A DNA stretch of 64,000 bases from Phaeacidiphilus oryzae TH49 (GTDB lineage Bacteria > Actinomycetota > Actinomycetes > Streptomycetales > Streptomycetaceae). The translations under genes were made by a program, and so were the position numbers. The notes below the pieces were generated by a model. The model saw only the letters and a list, made by a program, of their open reading frames with translations. It had not been told where the DNA came from and did not search any database. How positions within the stretch are numbered: the first letter of the stretch is position 1; the number at the start of each line of letters is the position of its first letter. The stretch spans positions 2,736,055 to 2,800,054 of the forward strand of contig NZ_JQMQ01000005.1 of NCBI RefSeq assembly GCF_000744815.1, read 5' to 3'. Shown here piece after piece: positions 1 to 7,828 of this stretch.

Positions 1-209
1 GCCACCAGGTGTACTGCGCGGGCCGGCAGGAGCCGCCGAGCTGGCATCTGGACGTGCAGTACCTGGCGGTGGCGCCGGCCGGCGCCGAACCGCTGATCAG
101 TGACGAGTCCCTGGACTTGCGCTGGTTCCGGTGGAACGCGCCGCCGGAGCCCACGGACGAGTCGGTGCGGGTGCTCGCGGAGCAGGCGCGGCAGCGGTAC
201 GGCGGCTGA
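1..209 (+). CDS. NUDIX hydrolase, C-terminal fragment (5' end outside window)
   Basis: The reading frame is open from the first bases and stops at 207-209. The visible tail of about 68 residues (VYCAGRQEPPSWHLDVQYL, then LRWFRWNAPPE) has the pattern seen at the C-terminus of actinobacterial NUDIX hydrolases, where a DVQYLA-type strand is followed by an acidic LRWF segment. The NUDIX box itself lies upstream of the window, so substrate and catalytic residues cannot be judged. The stop codon lies inside the first copy of a short imperfect repeat that continues downstream. Confidence 0.55.
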   Translation, partial: HQVYCAGRQEPPSWHLDVQYLAVAPAGAEPLISDESLDLRWFRWNAPPEPTDESVRVLAEQARQRYGG

Positions 210-273
210 GCCGGCGGGGGGTACGGAGGCTGAGCCGGCCGGGAGTACGGAGGCTGGGACGGCCGGGGCGCGC
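197..273. repeat. Three imperfect tandem copies of a ~24-bp unit over a gene 3' end
   Basis: The unit GTACGGNGGCTGAGCCGGC is repeated about three times. The first copy contains the last codons and stop of the NUDIX gene, so the 3' end of the coding sequence seems to have been copied into the spacer. It lies between convergent genes. Confidence 0.6.
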
Positions 274-281
274 CGCCCGCG

Positions 282-830
282 TCAGCCGGTGCTGCGCGGC
301 GACGGGACGTGCGGGAGGCGGGCGGCGGCGACCACGCCCTCCAGATAGCCGCGGGCCCGCTCGGTCTTCGGGTAGGCGTCCAGCAGCGCCCAGAACCCGG
401 GGCCGTGGTCCGGCACCAGCAGATGCGCCAGCTCGTGCAGCAGCACGTAGTCGATGACGTAGTCCGGCATCCCCTGAAGGCGGTGGGAGAGCCTGATGGT
501 GCCCTCACTGGGGGTGCAGGAGCCCCAGCGGCTGTTCTGGTTGGTGACCCAGCGGACGCTGCGCGGGACCGCCCGGCCGTCCAGGAAGCGGACGCTCAAG
601 TCGGCGGCGCGAGCTGCGAGTTCCTCGTCCCCGAAGACCCGGCGGCTCTCCTGTGCGGCGAGCTTGTCGAGCATCAGGGCGACCCAGCGCTTCTCCTCGG
701 CGGCGGACATCCGGGCCGGGATCAGCACGACCGTGCGGTCGCCCTCCCGGTAGGCGGAGACCGTGCGGCGGCGGCGGGCGCTGCGCCTCACCTCGACGTG
801 CTCAGGAGGCCCCTGCACCGCGGGGGCCAT
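282..830 (-). CDS. YgjP-like (DUF45/M48-type) zinc metallopeptidase
   Basis: About 182 residues. The family is recognised by the HELAH zinc motif followed by a downstream His (VPDHGPGFW), preceded by the conserved NQNSRWGSC block and the YVIDYVLLHELAHL helix, typical of YgjP/DUF45 proteins. These are presumed cytoplasmic zinc hydrolases whose physiological substrate is mostly unknown. The frame extends 30 codons further upstream, but ATG at 828-830 is preferred because a GGGAG-like ribosome site precedes it and the extra residues are low-complexity Arg/Ala/Pro. No signal peptide is visible. It converges on the NUDIX gene and diverges from the ThiF-like gene. Confidence 0.82.
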   Translation of the reverse strand: MAPAVQGPPEHVEVRRSARRRRTVSAYREGDRTVVLIPARMSAAEEKRWVALMLDKLAAQESRRVFGDEELAARAADLSVRFLDGRAVPRSVRWVTNQNSRWGSCTPSEGTIRLSHRLQGMPDYVIDYVLLHELAHLLVPDHGPGFWALLDAYPKTERARGYLEGVVAAARLPHVPSPRSTG

Positions 831-1047
831 GCTCCCGGCGGCAGCCGGGACACGCCGACGCGGCGCCCCAGGGCGGGAGTCCCGTTCGGCGACCACGGGC
901 AAGACGGTACCGAATGGCACCGACAGAAGTCCCTACCGCTGGCCGAAAATCATCCCTCGCACGACGCGGATCACATGGGCAAAAGCGGGTGAACACGGGC
1001 GATCGATGCGAACCGGCTGGGGATTAATCCGATGATCACCCACAGCC

Positions 1048-1056
1048 TGTGGATAA
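1048..1056 (-). promoter_or_regulatory. DnaA-box-like nonamer
   Basis: Read on the minus strand this is TTATCCACA, identical to the classical DnaA-box consensus. It is a lone site in the divergent spacer between the metallopeptidase and the ThiF-like gene, so replication control is unlikely; occasional transcriptional binding is possible. Confidence 0.35.
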
Positions 1057-1123
1057 CTCTCCGCGCAGCTCACCCCCTTCCGGGCAGACTCGGTGTCCCA
1101 CCGCAGGGCACTCGGAGGCCGAC

Positions 1124-2548
1124 ATGCGACCTTGGCTCAAACCAGCTCTCCGCCGGATCTGGCGGGACCGCCGGACCGTCCAGTTCGGGGTGGGCCCGGC
1201 GCACGCCGTGCTGATCCACCCGCGGAGCCCCGGCGAGTCCGCGCTGCTCGACCTGCTGGACGGCACCCGCGAGCTGCCCGAACTGGTCGAGCGGGCGGCG
1301 GGGCTCGGGCTGGAGGAGGCGGACGTCCGCCGGGTGCTCTCCGACCTGGAACGGGCCCGGGTGCTGGACGACGCGGACCGGCAGCAGGCCGTCCTGGAGG
1401 GAGTTCCGGAGCTGTCGCCGGCCGCCCTCCGCCGGCTCGGACCCGAGCTGTCCGCGCTGAGCCTGGCCCGTCCCGAGCCCGGCGGAGGCGCGGTCGCGCT
1501 GGCCGCCCGGCGGGAGGCCTGGGTGCGGGTGCACGGCGCCGGACGGGTCGGCGCCGCAGTGGCCGCGCAGCTGGCCGCGGCCGGGGTGGGCCGGGTCGAG
1601 GTGGTGGACGGCGGCCGGGTCTCCCCCACCGATCCCCTCCCCGGCGGCCTCCGCCCCGCGGACATCGGCCGGCTCCGCGCCGGCGCCGCCGCCGAGGCCG
1701 TACGCCGCGCCTCCCCGACCGAGGAGGCGGAACGCCGGGAGCGGCGGGGAGCGGGCGGGGCGGCGGCCCCGGCAGCCGCGGCCGGGCGGCGGACGGACGG
1801 CTGCTGCTCGTCCGAGGCGAGGTCCGAGGCGACGTGCGAGGCGAGGTCCGAGCGGACCGCCCGCCATGCCGACGGCCGATTCGCGGGCGGCCCGGGCGCC
1901 GGCTGCCCGGCGGCGAGGAGGCAGGGCACCGACGGCGCCGGCCACCGGCTGGACGGGTCCGCGGCGGGCGGCGCGGCGGCGAGCGCGGCCGCCGGCCCGG
2001 CGGCGCGGGAGGGGGCGGCCGAGCGGCGCGACGGCGGCGGCCCGACGCTGGTCGTCGTCGCCCCGCGCGGACCCGCCGGGGCCTGGGCACCGGATCCGGA
2101 GCTGAGCGCCCGGCTGGTGGCGGACGGGACACCCCACCTCTTCGCCGGGGTGGTGGAGACCGTCGGGACGATCGGGCCGATGGTGCTGCCCGGCGCCTCG
2201 CCCTGCGGGCGGTGCCTGGCGCTGCACCGGGCGGCCGTCGACCCCGACTGGCCGCGGGTGCTGGCCCAGCTCTGCTCCGCCAAGACCGGCGGCGCGGACG
2301 CGCCCTGCGCCGCGGCGCTCGCCGCCGGGGTCGCCGCGCTGGCCGCGCTGCACGCGCTGATCCTGCTGGACGGCGGCTATCCGCCCAGCGTGGGCGGGAT
2401 CCTCGAACTCTCCATGCTGGACGGCGAGATGCGCCGCCGTCCGCTCTCCGCGCATCCGGACTGCGGCTGCGGATGGACGGTGGACGCCCCTCCGGCCCCG
2501 GAATTTCACCGTCCGCACGGCGGCGTCCGCACCGGTGAGCGGGTATGA
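1124..2548 (+). CDS. ThiF/E1-like adenylyltransferase-family protein with low-complexity insert
   Basis: About 474 residues. The N-terminal third (MRPWLKPALRRIWRDRR, then a Gly-rich AWVRVHGAGRVGAAVA stretch ending in a VEVVDGG strand) looks like a Rossmann ThiF/MoeB/E1 fold. The C-terminal third has CGRC and, near the end, CGCG, as in the zinc sites of E1-like and TOMM leader-binding proteins. Between them, about residues 200-320 are Ala/Arg/Glu/Ser-rich and carry short DNA repeats. Catalytic adenylation is not proven: the usual Arg and Asp residues of active E1 enzymes are not clear. ATG 1124 follows GGAGG by five bases; a GTG at 1049 would add unsupported sequence. It lies 59 bp upstream of the ABC1 kinase gene, suggesting an operon. 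Confidence 0.72.
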   Translation: MRPWLKPALRRIWRDRRTVQFGVGPAHAVLIHPRSPGESALLDLLDGTRELPELVERAAGLGLEEADVRRVLSDLERARVLDDADRQQAVLEGVPELSPAALRRLGPELSALSLARPEPGGGAVALAARREAWVRVHGAGRVGAAVAAQLAAAGVGRVEVVDGGRVSPTDPLPGGLRPADIGRLRAGAAAEAVRRASPTEEAERRERRGAGGAAAPAAAAGRRTDGCCSSEARSEATCEARSERTARHADGRFAGGPGAGCPAARRQGTDGAGHRLDGSAAGGAAASAAAGPAAREGAAERRDGGGPTLVVVAPRGPAGAWAPDPELSARLVADGTPHLFAGVVETVGTIGPMVLPGASPCGRCLALHRAAVDPDWPRVLAQLCSAKTGGADAPCAAALAAGVAALAALHALILLDGGYPPSVGGILELSMLDGEMRRRPLSAHPDCGCGWTVDAPPAPEFHRPHGGVRTGERV

Positions 2549-2607
2549 AGGGGGAGAATGAGGCCGGTGCGCCGGAAGCCACCGCCCCGTCACCCCTGGA
2601 GGCAAGC

Positions 2608-4002
2608 GTGAGCGATCTTCCGCGGAAGGCAGTGACCCGTACGGCGAAGCTGGCGGCCCTGCCGCTCGGGGTGGCCGGCCGGGCCACCCTCGGCCTCGGC
2701 CGCCGCCTGGGCGGGCGCCCGGCGGAGGAGGTGGCGCTCGAACTCCAGCAGCGCACGGCCGACCAACTCTTCAAGGTACTGGGCGAGTTGAAGGGCGGCG
2801 CGATGAAGTTCGGGCAGGCCCTCTCGGTCTTCGAGGCCGCCCTGCCCGAGGAGTTGGCCGGCCCCTACCGCACCGCGCTGACCAGGCTCCAGGAGGCCGC
2901 TCCCCCGCTGCCCGCCGCCTCCGTCCGGGCCGCGCTGGACGAGCGGCTCGGCACCGACTGGCCGTCGCTCTTCCGGGAGTTCGACGAACGGCCGGCCGCC
3001 GCCGCCTCGATCGGCCAGGTGCACCGGGCGGTCTGGCGGGACGGCACCCCGGTCGCGGTGAAGGTGCAGTACCCCGGGGCCGGCCAGGCACTCCTCTCCG
3101 ATCTCAGCCAACTCGGCCGACTGGCCCGGCTGATAGGCCCGCTGGTGCCGGGGCTCGACATGAAGCCGCTGGTCGCCGAGTTGCGGGCGCGGGTCGCCGA
3201 GGAGCTGGACTACGCGCTGGAGGCGGACGCCCAGCAGGCGCACGCCCGGGAGTTCGCCGGCGACCCCGACTTCGTGGTGCCGGCCGTGGTCGCCCAGGGG
3301 GACCAGGTGCTGGTCACCGAGTGGCTGGACGGCATCCCGCTGGCCCAGGTGATCGCCTCCGGGAGCACCGAGGAGCGGGACCGGGCGGGGCAGTTGCTCA
3401 CCCGGTTCCTCTACGCGGGCCCGGCCCGCACCGGCCTGCTCCACGCCGACCCGCATCCGGGGAACTTCCGGCTGCTGCCGGACGACGGTCCGGTCTCCGG
3501 CTGGCGGCTGGGGGTGCTGGACTTCGGCACGGTGGACCGGCTGCCGGGCGGGCTGCCGCTGCCGATCGGCACCGCGCTGCGGCTGGCGCTGGGGCAGGAG
3601 GCCGCCGCGGTACTGGAGATGATGCGCCAGGAGGGCTTCGTCAAGCCGGGCATCCAGCTCGATCCGGACGCGGTGCTGGACTACGTTCTGCCGATCATCG
3701 AGCCGGCCGCGGTGCCGGAGTTCACCTTCACCCGCAGCTGGATGCGGGCGCAGGCGGCGCGGATCGCGGACCCCCGCTCGCCGGCCTACGACCTGGGACG
3801 CCAGCTGAACCTGCCGCCGGCGTACCTGCTGATCCATCGGGTGACGCTGAGCACGATAGGGGTCCTCTGCCAGCTGGAGGCCACAGTCGGCCTCCGCGCG
3901 GAGCTGACCGCCTGGCTCCCCGGCTTCTCCCCTGCGGCGGGCGCGCGCGTTCCGGCCCAGGCGGCACCTGATCCCGCGCCGTTGCCGGGTGCGGCGCCGT
4001 AG
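2608..4002 (+). CDS. ABC1/AarF (UbiB-like) atypical kinase
   Basis: About 464 residues starting VSDLPRKAVTRTAKLAALP. The ABC1 signature KGGAMKFGQ (the KxGQ motif replacing a normal glycine loop) is clear, followed by AAASIGQVHRA, VAVKVQYPG with the ATP-site lysine, the ELDYALEA stretch, LLHADPHPGNF as the catalytic loop and LDFGTV as the DFG equivalent. The family includes UbiB/Coq8, which are ATPases or small-molecule kinases supporting isoprenoid-quinone metabolism; the actinobacterial substrate is unknown. GTG 2608 is chosen because GGAGG precedes it and homologous starts as recalled agree; an in-frame ATG at 2545 overlaps the preceding stop (ATGA) and could add 21 residues. Its neighbour wblC recalls the M. 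tuberculosis MABC1-whiB7 pair. Confidence 0.88.
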   Translation: MSDLPRKAVTRTAKLAALPLGVAGRATLGLGRRLGGRPAEEVALELQQRTADQLFKVLGELKGGAMKFGQALSVFEAALPEELAGPYRTALTRLQEAAPPLPAASVRAALDERLGTDWPSLFREFDERPAAAASIGQVHRAVWRDGTPVAVKVQYPGAGQALLSDLSQLGRLARLIGPLVPGLDMKPLVAELRARVAEELDYALEADAQQAHAREFAGDPDFVVPAVVAQGDQVLVTEWLDGIPLAQVIASGSTEERDRAGQLLTRFLYAGPARTGLLHADPHPGNFRLLPDDGPVSGWRLGVLDFGTVDRLPGGLPLPIGTALRLALGQEAAAVLEMMRQEGFVKPGIQLDPDAVLDYVLPIIEPAAVPEFTFTRSWMRAQAARIADPRSPAYDLGRQLNLPPAYLLIHRVTLSTIGVLCQLEATVGLRAELTAWLPGFSPAAGARVPAQAAPDPAPLPGAAP

Positions 4003-4017
4003 CCCCGGCCCGCGCAG

Positions 4018-4076
4018 TTCCCCGCGCCCCTGTTTTCGCGCCCCCGGCGCAGAAAACCGGGGGCGCGGGGAACTGC
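4018..4076. terminator. Bidirectional hairpin made from two GTTCCCCGCGCCCC elements
   Basis: GCAGTTCCCCGCGCCCC and its exact reverse complement face each other across a short spacer that itself contains TTTT and AAAA flanking a further GC stem. It sits between the convergent ABC1 kinase gene and the wblC transcription unit, so it can serve both strands. The arms belong to the dispersed repeat family listed elsewhere. Confidence 0.65.
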
Positions 4077-4108
4077 CCGCCCAGCCGCCTACGGTGCCGC
4101 AGCCGCGG

Positions 4109-4237
4109 CTACAGCATCACCATCGCGGCCAGCGCGCGCCGCAGGCGCATATGCGCTCGGGCCAGGGCTTCTGGCATGAGATGGAGGGTGCGGCGGGCGT
4201 GAGCCTGCTCGTCTCGGACGGTCGTGGTCGGGTTCAT
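4109..4237 (-). CDS. Small hypothetical ORF downstream of wblC
   Basis: A 42-residue frame starting MNPTTTVRDEQAHARRTL and ending in an Ala/Leu/Met-rich helix. It is not assigned to a family. The same frame is open up to a GTG at 4387 that overlaps the wblC stop as GTGA, which would give 92 residues translated by coupling to wblC. The upstream part is Arg/Gly-rich and less protein-like than the last 42 residues, and no strong ribosome site precedes either start. It could be a real small protein co-transcribed with wblC or simply an open frame. Confidence 0.33.
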   Translation of the reverse strand: MNPTTTVRDEQAHARRTLHLMPEALARAHMRLRRALAAMVML

Positions 4238-4383
4238 GGTGATGCTCTGATCCTGGTCGTCATGGTTCTGGAACCGGTCGTGCCGGCGGACTGCGATGGC
4301 TCCCGGTCCGGGGCGCCCCCGCTCCATCCGCCGCACCGCGGCGCGTACGGAGCCCTGGAGCCCGCCGACCGCGACGCTCGCGC

Positions 4384-4659
4384 TCACGCGAGCACCTCGT
4401 TCTTCCGCGGACGCCCCCGCGGCCGCTTCCGCGGCACGACGACGCCCTGGACGAAGAGCTCCCCGCCCCAGACGCCCCACGGCTCGCGCCGCTCCTTGGC
4501 GCCCTCGAGGCAGGCCTCGCGGACCGGGCAGGTCCGGCAGAGGGACTTGGCGTACTCCACGTCCGCGGGGGTCTCGGCGAAGAAGACCTCCGGGTCGTAG
4601 GAGCGGCAGGGAATGGGCACCTCGAGGCTGTCCGCCTCGACGATGGCCGTGAGCTGCAT
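4384..4659 (-). CDS. wblC: WblC/WhiB7 antibiotic-responsive transcriptional regulator
   Basis: About 91 residues. Four iron-sulfur cysteines are visible (C18, C41, C44, C50), then the WhiB turn EPWGVWGGE (about 59-67) and a C-terminal AT-hook RGRPRK (about 81-86). That combination is diagnostic for WhiB7/WblC, which binds the primary sigma factor and A/T-rich DNA just upstream of -35 elements to induce intrinsic resistance to ribosome-targeting antibiotics and its own gene. ATG 4657-4659 is chosen for the GGAGG located about eight bases upstream; the frame stays open to 4824 without similar support. An intrinsic terminator and an upstream ORF lie in the presumed leader. Confidence 0.93.
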   Translation of the reverse strand: MQLTAIVEADSLEVPIPCRSYDPEVFFAETPADVEYAKSLCRTCPVREACLEGAKERREPWGVWGGELFVQGVVVPRKRPRGRPRKNEVLA

Positions 4660-4820
4660 CAGGGAAACCTCCGGCGGGTGAGACTGGTCGGCCTGTTGGT
4701 GGTCGGGGACCTGGGAAACGGATGACAACTTCGTCTTCCTCGTCGTCTCTGGCGCTTGTGGAGCGCACTCTCGCTGTCTTCTGGTCGTCGCCCCGGTCCG
4801 GCCGGTGGGCCGGTGCCGGG

Positions 4821-4864
4821 ACAAACAAATGGGCCGCGGATCCCGGTGACGGGTTCCGCGGCCC
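4821..4864 (-). terminator. Intrinsic terminator in the wblC leader (candidate attenuator)
   Basis: On the minus strand GGGCCGCGGA and TCCGCGGCCC form a perfect 10-bp stem, extended by an inner CCCG/CGGG stem with a small loop. ATTTGTTTGT follows immediately, an unusually T-rich run for this DNA. It lies 25 bases after the stop of an upstream ORF and about 160 bases before the wblC start. A preceding segment TTCCGCGG (4917-4924) can pair with CCGCGGAA in the first arm (4854-4861), giving a simple antiterminator. Leader attenuation of whiB7/wblC by upstream translation is described for actinomycetes; that this hairpin does it here is inferred. Confidence 0.75.
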
Positions 4865-4888
4865 TGGAGGCGCCGACCTGATGCTGAC

Positions 4889-5287
4889 TCAGGTTCGTTC
4901 TCTCCAGGGTTCGAGCCCGCGGAAGGCCCGCATCGTCACCTGCATGCCGTCCGTTGCCGGAACGACATACGTGCCCTGCGTGTCCTGCTGATCCTGGTGC
5001 TTCGGCTGGCCGAGCTCCGGCTGGGAGTTACCGGCACCCGCGGCGTGCGAGCAGCCGCGCGCTGCGGCTACCGATGCCCCGAGTGCCCATCCCGGTCGCT
5101 CGTCGCGGATCTCCGGCCGACGGAGGGAGGCGACCCGCAGCGCAAAGGAACGCGCGGCAGCGGAGGCGGACTCCATACCGAGGGCGGACATGCCGAGAGC
5201 GGGCACACCGGTGCCGAGAGCGGCGAAGGCGGAAGCGGACACACCGGTCACTTTGCCGCCGGTGTTGATCATCGTGATGCCAGCCAT
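4889..5287 (-). CDS. Upstream ORF in the wblC leader (long leader peptide or separate small protein)
   Basis: A 132-codon frame starting MAGITMINTGGKVTGVSASA, preceded by a strong GAGGAGGG ribosome site about eight bases before the ATG. Its composition is Ala/Ser/Gly-rich at first and Gln/His-rich later, with no recognised family, signal or membrane segment. It stops 25 bases before the terminator hairpin. Short internal starts also exist, for example ATG 4931-4933 with AGGTG five bases upstream, giving a 14-residue peptide MRAFRGLEPWRERT. The strong site at 5287 argues for translation; whether product or act of translation matters cannot be told. Confidence 0.5.
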   Translation of the reverse strand: MAGITMINTGGKVTGVSASAFAALGTGVPALGMSALGMESASAAARSFALRVASLRRPEIRDERPGWALGASVAAARGCSHAAGAGNSQPELGQPKHQDQQDTQGTYVVPATDGMQVTMRAFRGLEPWRERT

Positions 5288-5434
5288 GTCTTCCGCCCTC
5301 CTCTCTCGGTGTCGTGGGGCCTGACGGCCCGCCGGTCGTTCTTCGGTGCTCGTGCTTGGTGCTGGTGTGGAACTGGTGTTGCCGCCGTGACGGATGTGAC
5401 TCCGTCGGCCCACGGCTTCGTCGCCTCAGCCGTG

Positions 5435-5480
5435 CACCGGCACGCTAGTGCGCTCGCACCCGAGCGCGCAAACTATTTTT
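5435..5480 (-). promoter_or_regulatory. Candidate wblC promoter with A/T-rich WblC site
   Basis: On the minus strand GGAAAAATA lies directly upstream of TTGCGC (5466-5471), then an 18-bp spacer and TAGCGT (5442-5447). An A-tract abutting the -35 of a primary-sigma promoter is the known WhiB7/WblC promoter layout, so autoregulation would fit. The A-tract and -35 overlap the stop codon of uvrD2. A start near 5435 would give a leader of about 775 bases to the wblC start. Confidence 0.5.
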
Positions 5481-7779
5481 CCGGCGATTTCTCGACCGTC
5501 TCACTCCTCGGTTCGCCGACGCCCGTTTCGACTGGGTCTGTCTGGGCATCAGGCTCCCCGCACAACGACAGCACGTCGGCTCCGTACTTGTCCAGCTTCG
5601 CTCGGACGACACCGGGGATTCCGGCCAGCTCGGCCGGGCCGGCCGGCCGGGCCTCCGCGATCGCCAGCAGGGTGGCGTCGGTGAAGACGCAGTACGAGGG
5701 GAGCTTCTGCTTCCGGGCGCGGTCCTCCCGCCACTTCCACAACCGCTCGTAGAGCCCCTCGTCGAGCTCGGCGGGGCAGTCCGCGCAGCGCCCGAGCTTG
5801 CGCTCCACGGCGTCGCCCAGGGTGCGGCCGCAGACCCGGCAGACGGCCGGGCGGAACTCCCGCCGCAGCCGCGAGGTCCGCGCGGGGCCGCCGCCCTCGG
5901 CCGCGGCCCCTCCGGACCCCGCGTCCCAGGCGCCCGCCGGCTCCCGGTCCGCCGTCGACCCCGCCGGGCCCGCCGCGCGGGCGCCGGCCGCACGCGGCCC
6001 CGTGCCGGGCCGCAGCCCGTCCAGGAAGCGGGTGGGCCGCCGACCGCGGGGGCCGCCCGGGGAGCGGGACTGCGCCCAGGACAGGAAGAGGTGCTCGCGG
6101 GCCCTGGTCACCCCGACGTAGAGCAGCCGGCGCTCCTCCTCCACCTGCTCCGCCGTTCTGGCGTAGGAGATCGGCAGCATCCCCTCGGTCAGGCCGACCA
6201 GGAAGACGGCGTCCCACTCCAGGCCCTTGGCCGCGTGGAGGGAGGCCAGGGTGACCCCCTCCACGGCGGGGGCGTGCTGGGCGGCGGCCCGGGCGTCCAG
6301 CTCCGCGACGTAGTCCGAGAGCGCGGTGGACATCCCCGCGGCGGCGCGTCCGGCCTCGTACTCCTCGGCCAGCCGGACCAGCGCGGCCAGCGACTCCCAG
6401 CGCTCCCGGACGGCCCCTGAGCCCCCGGGCGGCTCGGGGGTGAGGCCGACCGAGGCCAGCACCGCCCGCACCTGCTCGCCCAGCGTCTCCGTGCCCTCCG
6501 AACCCGCCCGGGCGGCGCCGCGCAGCATCAGCCCGGCCTCGCGTACCTCCTGCCGCTCGAAGAACCGCTCGGCGCCGCGCAGCCGGTACGGCAGGCCGAG
6601 GTCGGCCAGGGCCTGCTCGTACACCTCGGACTGGCCGTTGGTGCGGAAGAGCACGGCGATCTCGCTGGCCCGGACGCCGGAGGCGAGGAGCTCCCGGATC
6701 CGCTTGGCGGTGCCCTCCGCCTCGGCCGGCTCGTCCTGGTACTCGGTGTACCGCGGCTCGGGGCCGGGCTCGCGCTGCGAGACCAGCTCCAGGCGGTGCT
6801 GGGCGGTCCGGCCCTGGGCCTGGCCGAGGAGGCCGTTGGCCAGGTGGACCACCTGCGGGGTGGAGCGGTAGTCCCGGATCAGCTTGACCACCCGGGCCTC
6901 CGGCCGGCGGGCCCGGAAGTCGAGGAGGAAGCGCGGGGAGGCGCCGGTGAAGGAGTAGATGGTCTGGCTGGCGTCGCCGACCACGCAGATGTTCGGCCGC
7001 TCGCCCAGCCAGAGGTCCAGCAGCCGCTGCTGGAGCGGCGAGACGTCCTGGTACTCGTCCACCGTGAAGTGCTGGTACTGGCTGCGGACCTGCTCGGCGA
7101 CGTCCGCGCGGTCCTCCAGGACGGCGACGGTGAGCAGCAGGACGTCCTCGAAGTCGATCACGCCGCGCTCGCGCTTGAGCTGCTCGTAGACCGCGTAGAC
7201 CCGGGCCACCTCGGCGGGGTCGCGCGGGGCCTCCCGCCCGGCCCCGAGCACCGCGGCCGGATAGTCCTCTGGGACGGTCTGGGTGACCTTGCACCACTCG
7301 ATCTCGCCGGTCAGGTCGCGGAGCTCGGTGCGCTCCAGCCGGATCCGGCAGCGGGCGGCCGCCTCGGCGACCGCCTGGCCCTTGCGGTCAAGCAGCCGGG
7401 GCATCTCGCCGCCGATCGCCCGCGGCCAGAAGAACTGGAGCTGGCGCAGGGCGGCCGAGTGGAAGGTGCGGGCCTGCACGCCCTCCGCGCCGAGCTGGCG
7501 CAGCCGGCCGCGCAGCTCGCCGGCGGCGCGGGCGGTGAAGGTCACCGCGAGCACCTGCTGCGGCTGCATCACCCCGCTGTGCACCCCGTAGGCGATCCGG
7601 TGGGTGATCGCCCTGGTCTTGCCGGTGCCGGCGCCGGCCAGCACGCAGACCGGGCCGTGGAGGGCGGTGGCCACCTCGCGCTGCTCCGGGTCGAGCCCGG
7701 CCAGCACCTCGTCCGCGTCGCGGGGCGGGCGCGCGACGCCGAGGGGGCTCGTGGGGCCGGTGGGGAGCTGCTCCTGCAT
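5473..7779 (-). CDS. uvrD2: UvrD2-type superfamily I DNA helicase with HRDC domain
   Basis: About 768 residues. Walker A is LAGAGTGKTRAI near residue 50; other SF1 motifs include the VDEYQDVSPLQQ Walker B, VGDASQTIYSFTGA, LIRDYRSTPQ and VTRAREHLFLSW. Near the C-terminus CRVCGRTL and CADC give a four-cysteine site, then a C-terminal HRDC-like region with YCVFTDATLLAIAE. This matches mycobacterial UvrD2, a 3'-5' helicase in genome maintenance. The start is uncertain: ATG 7777-7779 has AGGATG at good spacing, while ATG 7788 and a frame to 7851 are alternatives. It is divergent from mycoredoxin, and its 3' end overlaps the candidate wblC promoter. Confidence 0.92.
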   Translation of the reverse strand: MQEQLPTGPTSPLGVARPPRDADEVLAGLDPEQREVATALHGPVCVLAGAGTGKTRAITHRIAYGVHSGVMQPQQVLAVTFTARAAGELRGRLRQLGAEGVQARTFHSAALRQLQFFWPRAIGGEMPRLLDRKGQAVAEAAARCRIRLERTELRDLTGEIEWCKVTQTVPEDYPAAVLGAGREAPRDPAEVARVYAVYEQLKRERGVIDFEDVLLLTVAVLEDRADVAEQVRSQYQHFTVDEYQDVSPLQQRLLDLWLGERPNICVVGDASQTIYSFTGASPRFLLDFRARRPEARVVKLIRDYRSTPQVVHLANGLLGQAQGRTAQHRLELVSQREPGPEPRYTEYQDEPAEAEGTAKRIRELLASGVRASEIAVLFRTNGQSEVYEQALADLGLPYRLRGAERFFERQEVREAGLMLRGAARAGSEGTETLGEQVRAVLASVGLTPEPPGGSGAVRERWESLAALVRLAEEYEAGRAAAGMSTALSDYVAELDARAAAQHAPAVEGVTLASLHAAKGLEWDAVFLVGLTEGMLPISYARTAEQVEEERRLLYVGVTRAREHLFLSWAQSRSPGGPRGRRPTRFLDGLRPGTGPRAAGARAAGPAGSTADREPAGAWDAGSGGAAAEGGGPARTSRLRREFRPAVCRVCGRTLGDAVERKLGRCADCPAELDEGLYERLWKWREDRARKQKLPSYCVFTDATLLAIAEARPAGPAELAGIPGVVRAKLDKYGADVLSLCGEPDAQTDPVETGVGEPRSETVEKSPEK

Positions 7780-7828
7780 GGGGCCCATCCTCTCAAGCCG
7801 GTCCGACGGGACAGGACGGAACCCGGGG

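Noticed and set aside
1124..2548. TOMM/RiPP biosynthesis cluster
   Set aside because: The ThiF-like protein recalls leader-binding proteins, but there is no YcaO, dehydrogenase or precursor peptide in the neighbourhood.
4905..4925. tRNA-like GGTTCGAGCCC T-loop sequence
   Set aside because: The flanking bases do not form a T-stem and no acceptor, D or anticodon arms fit; it lies in the wblC leader ORF.
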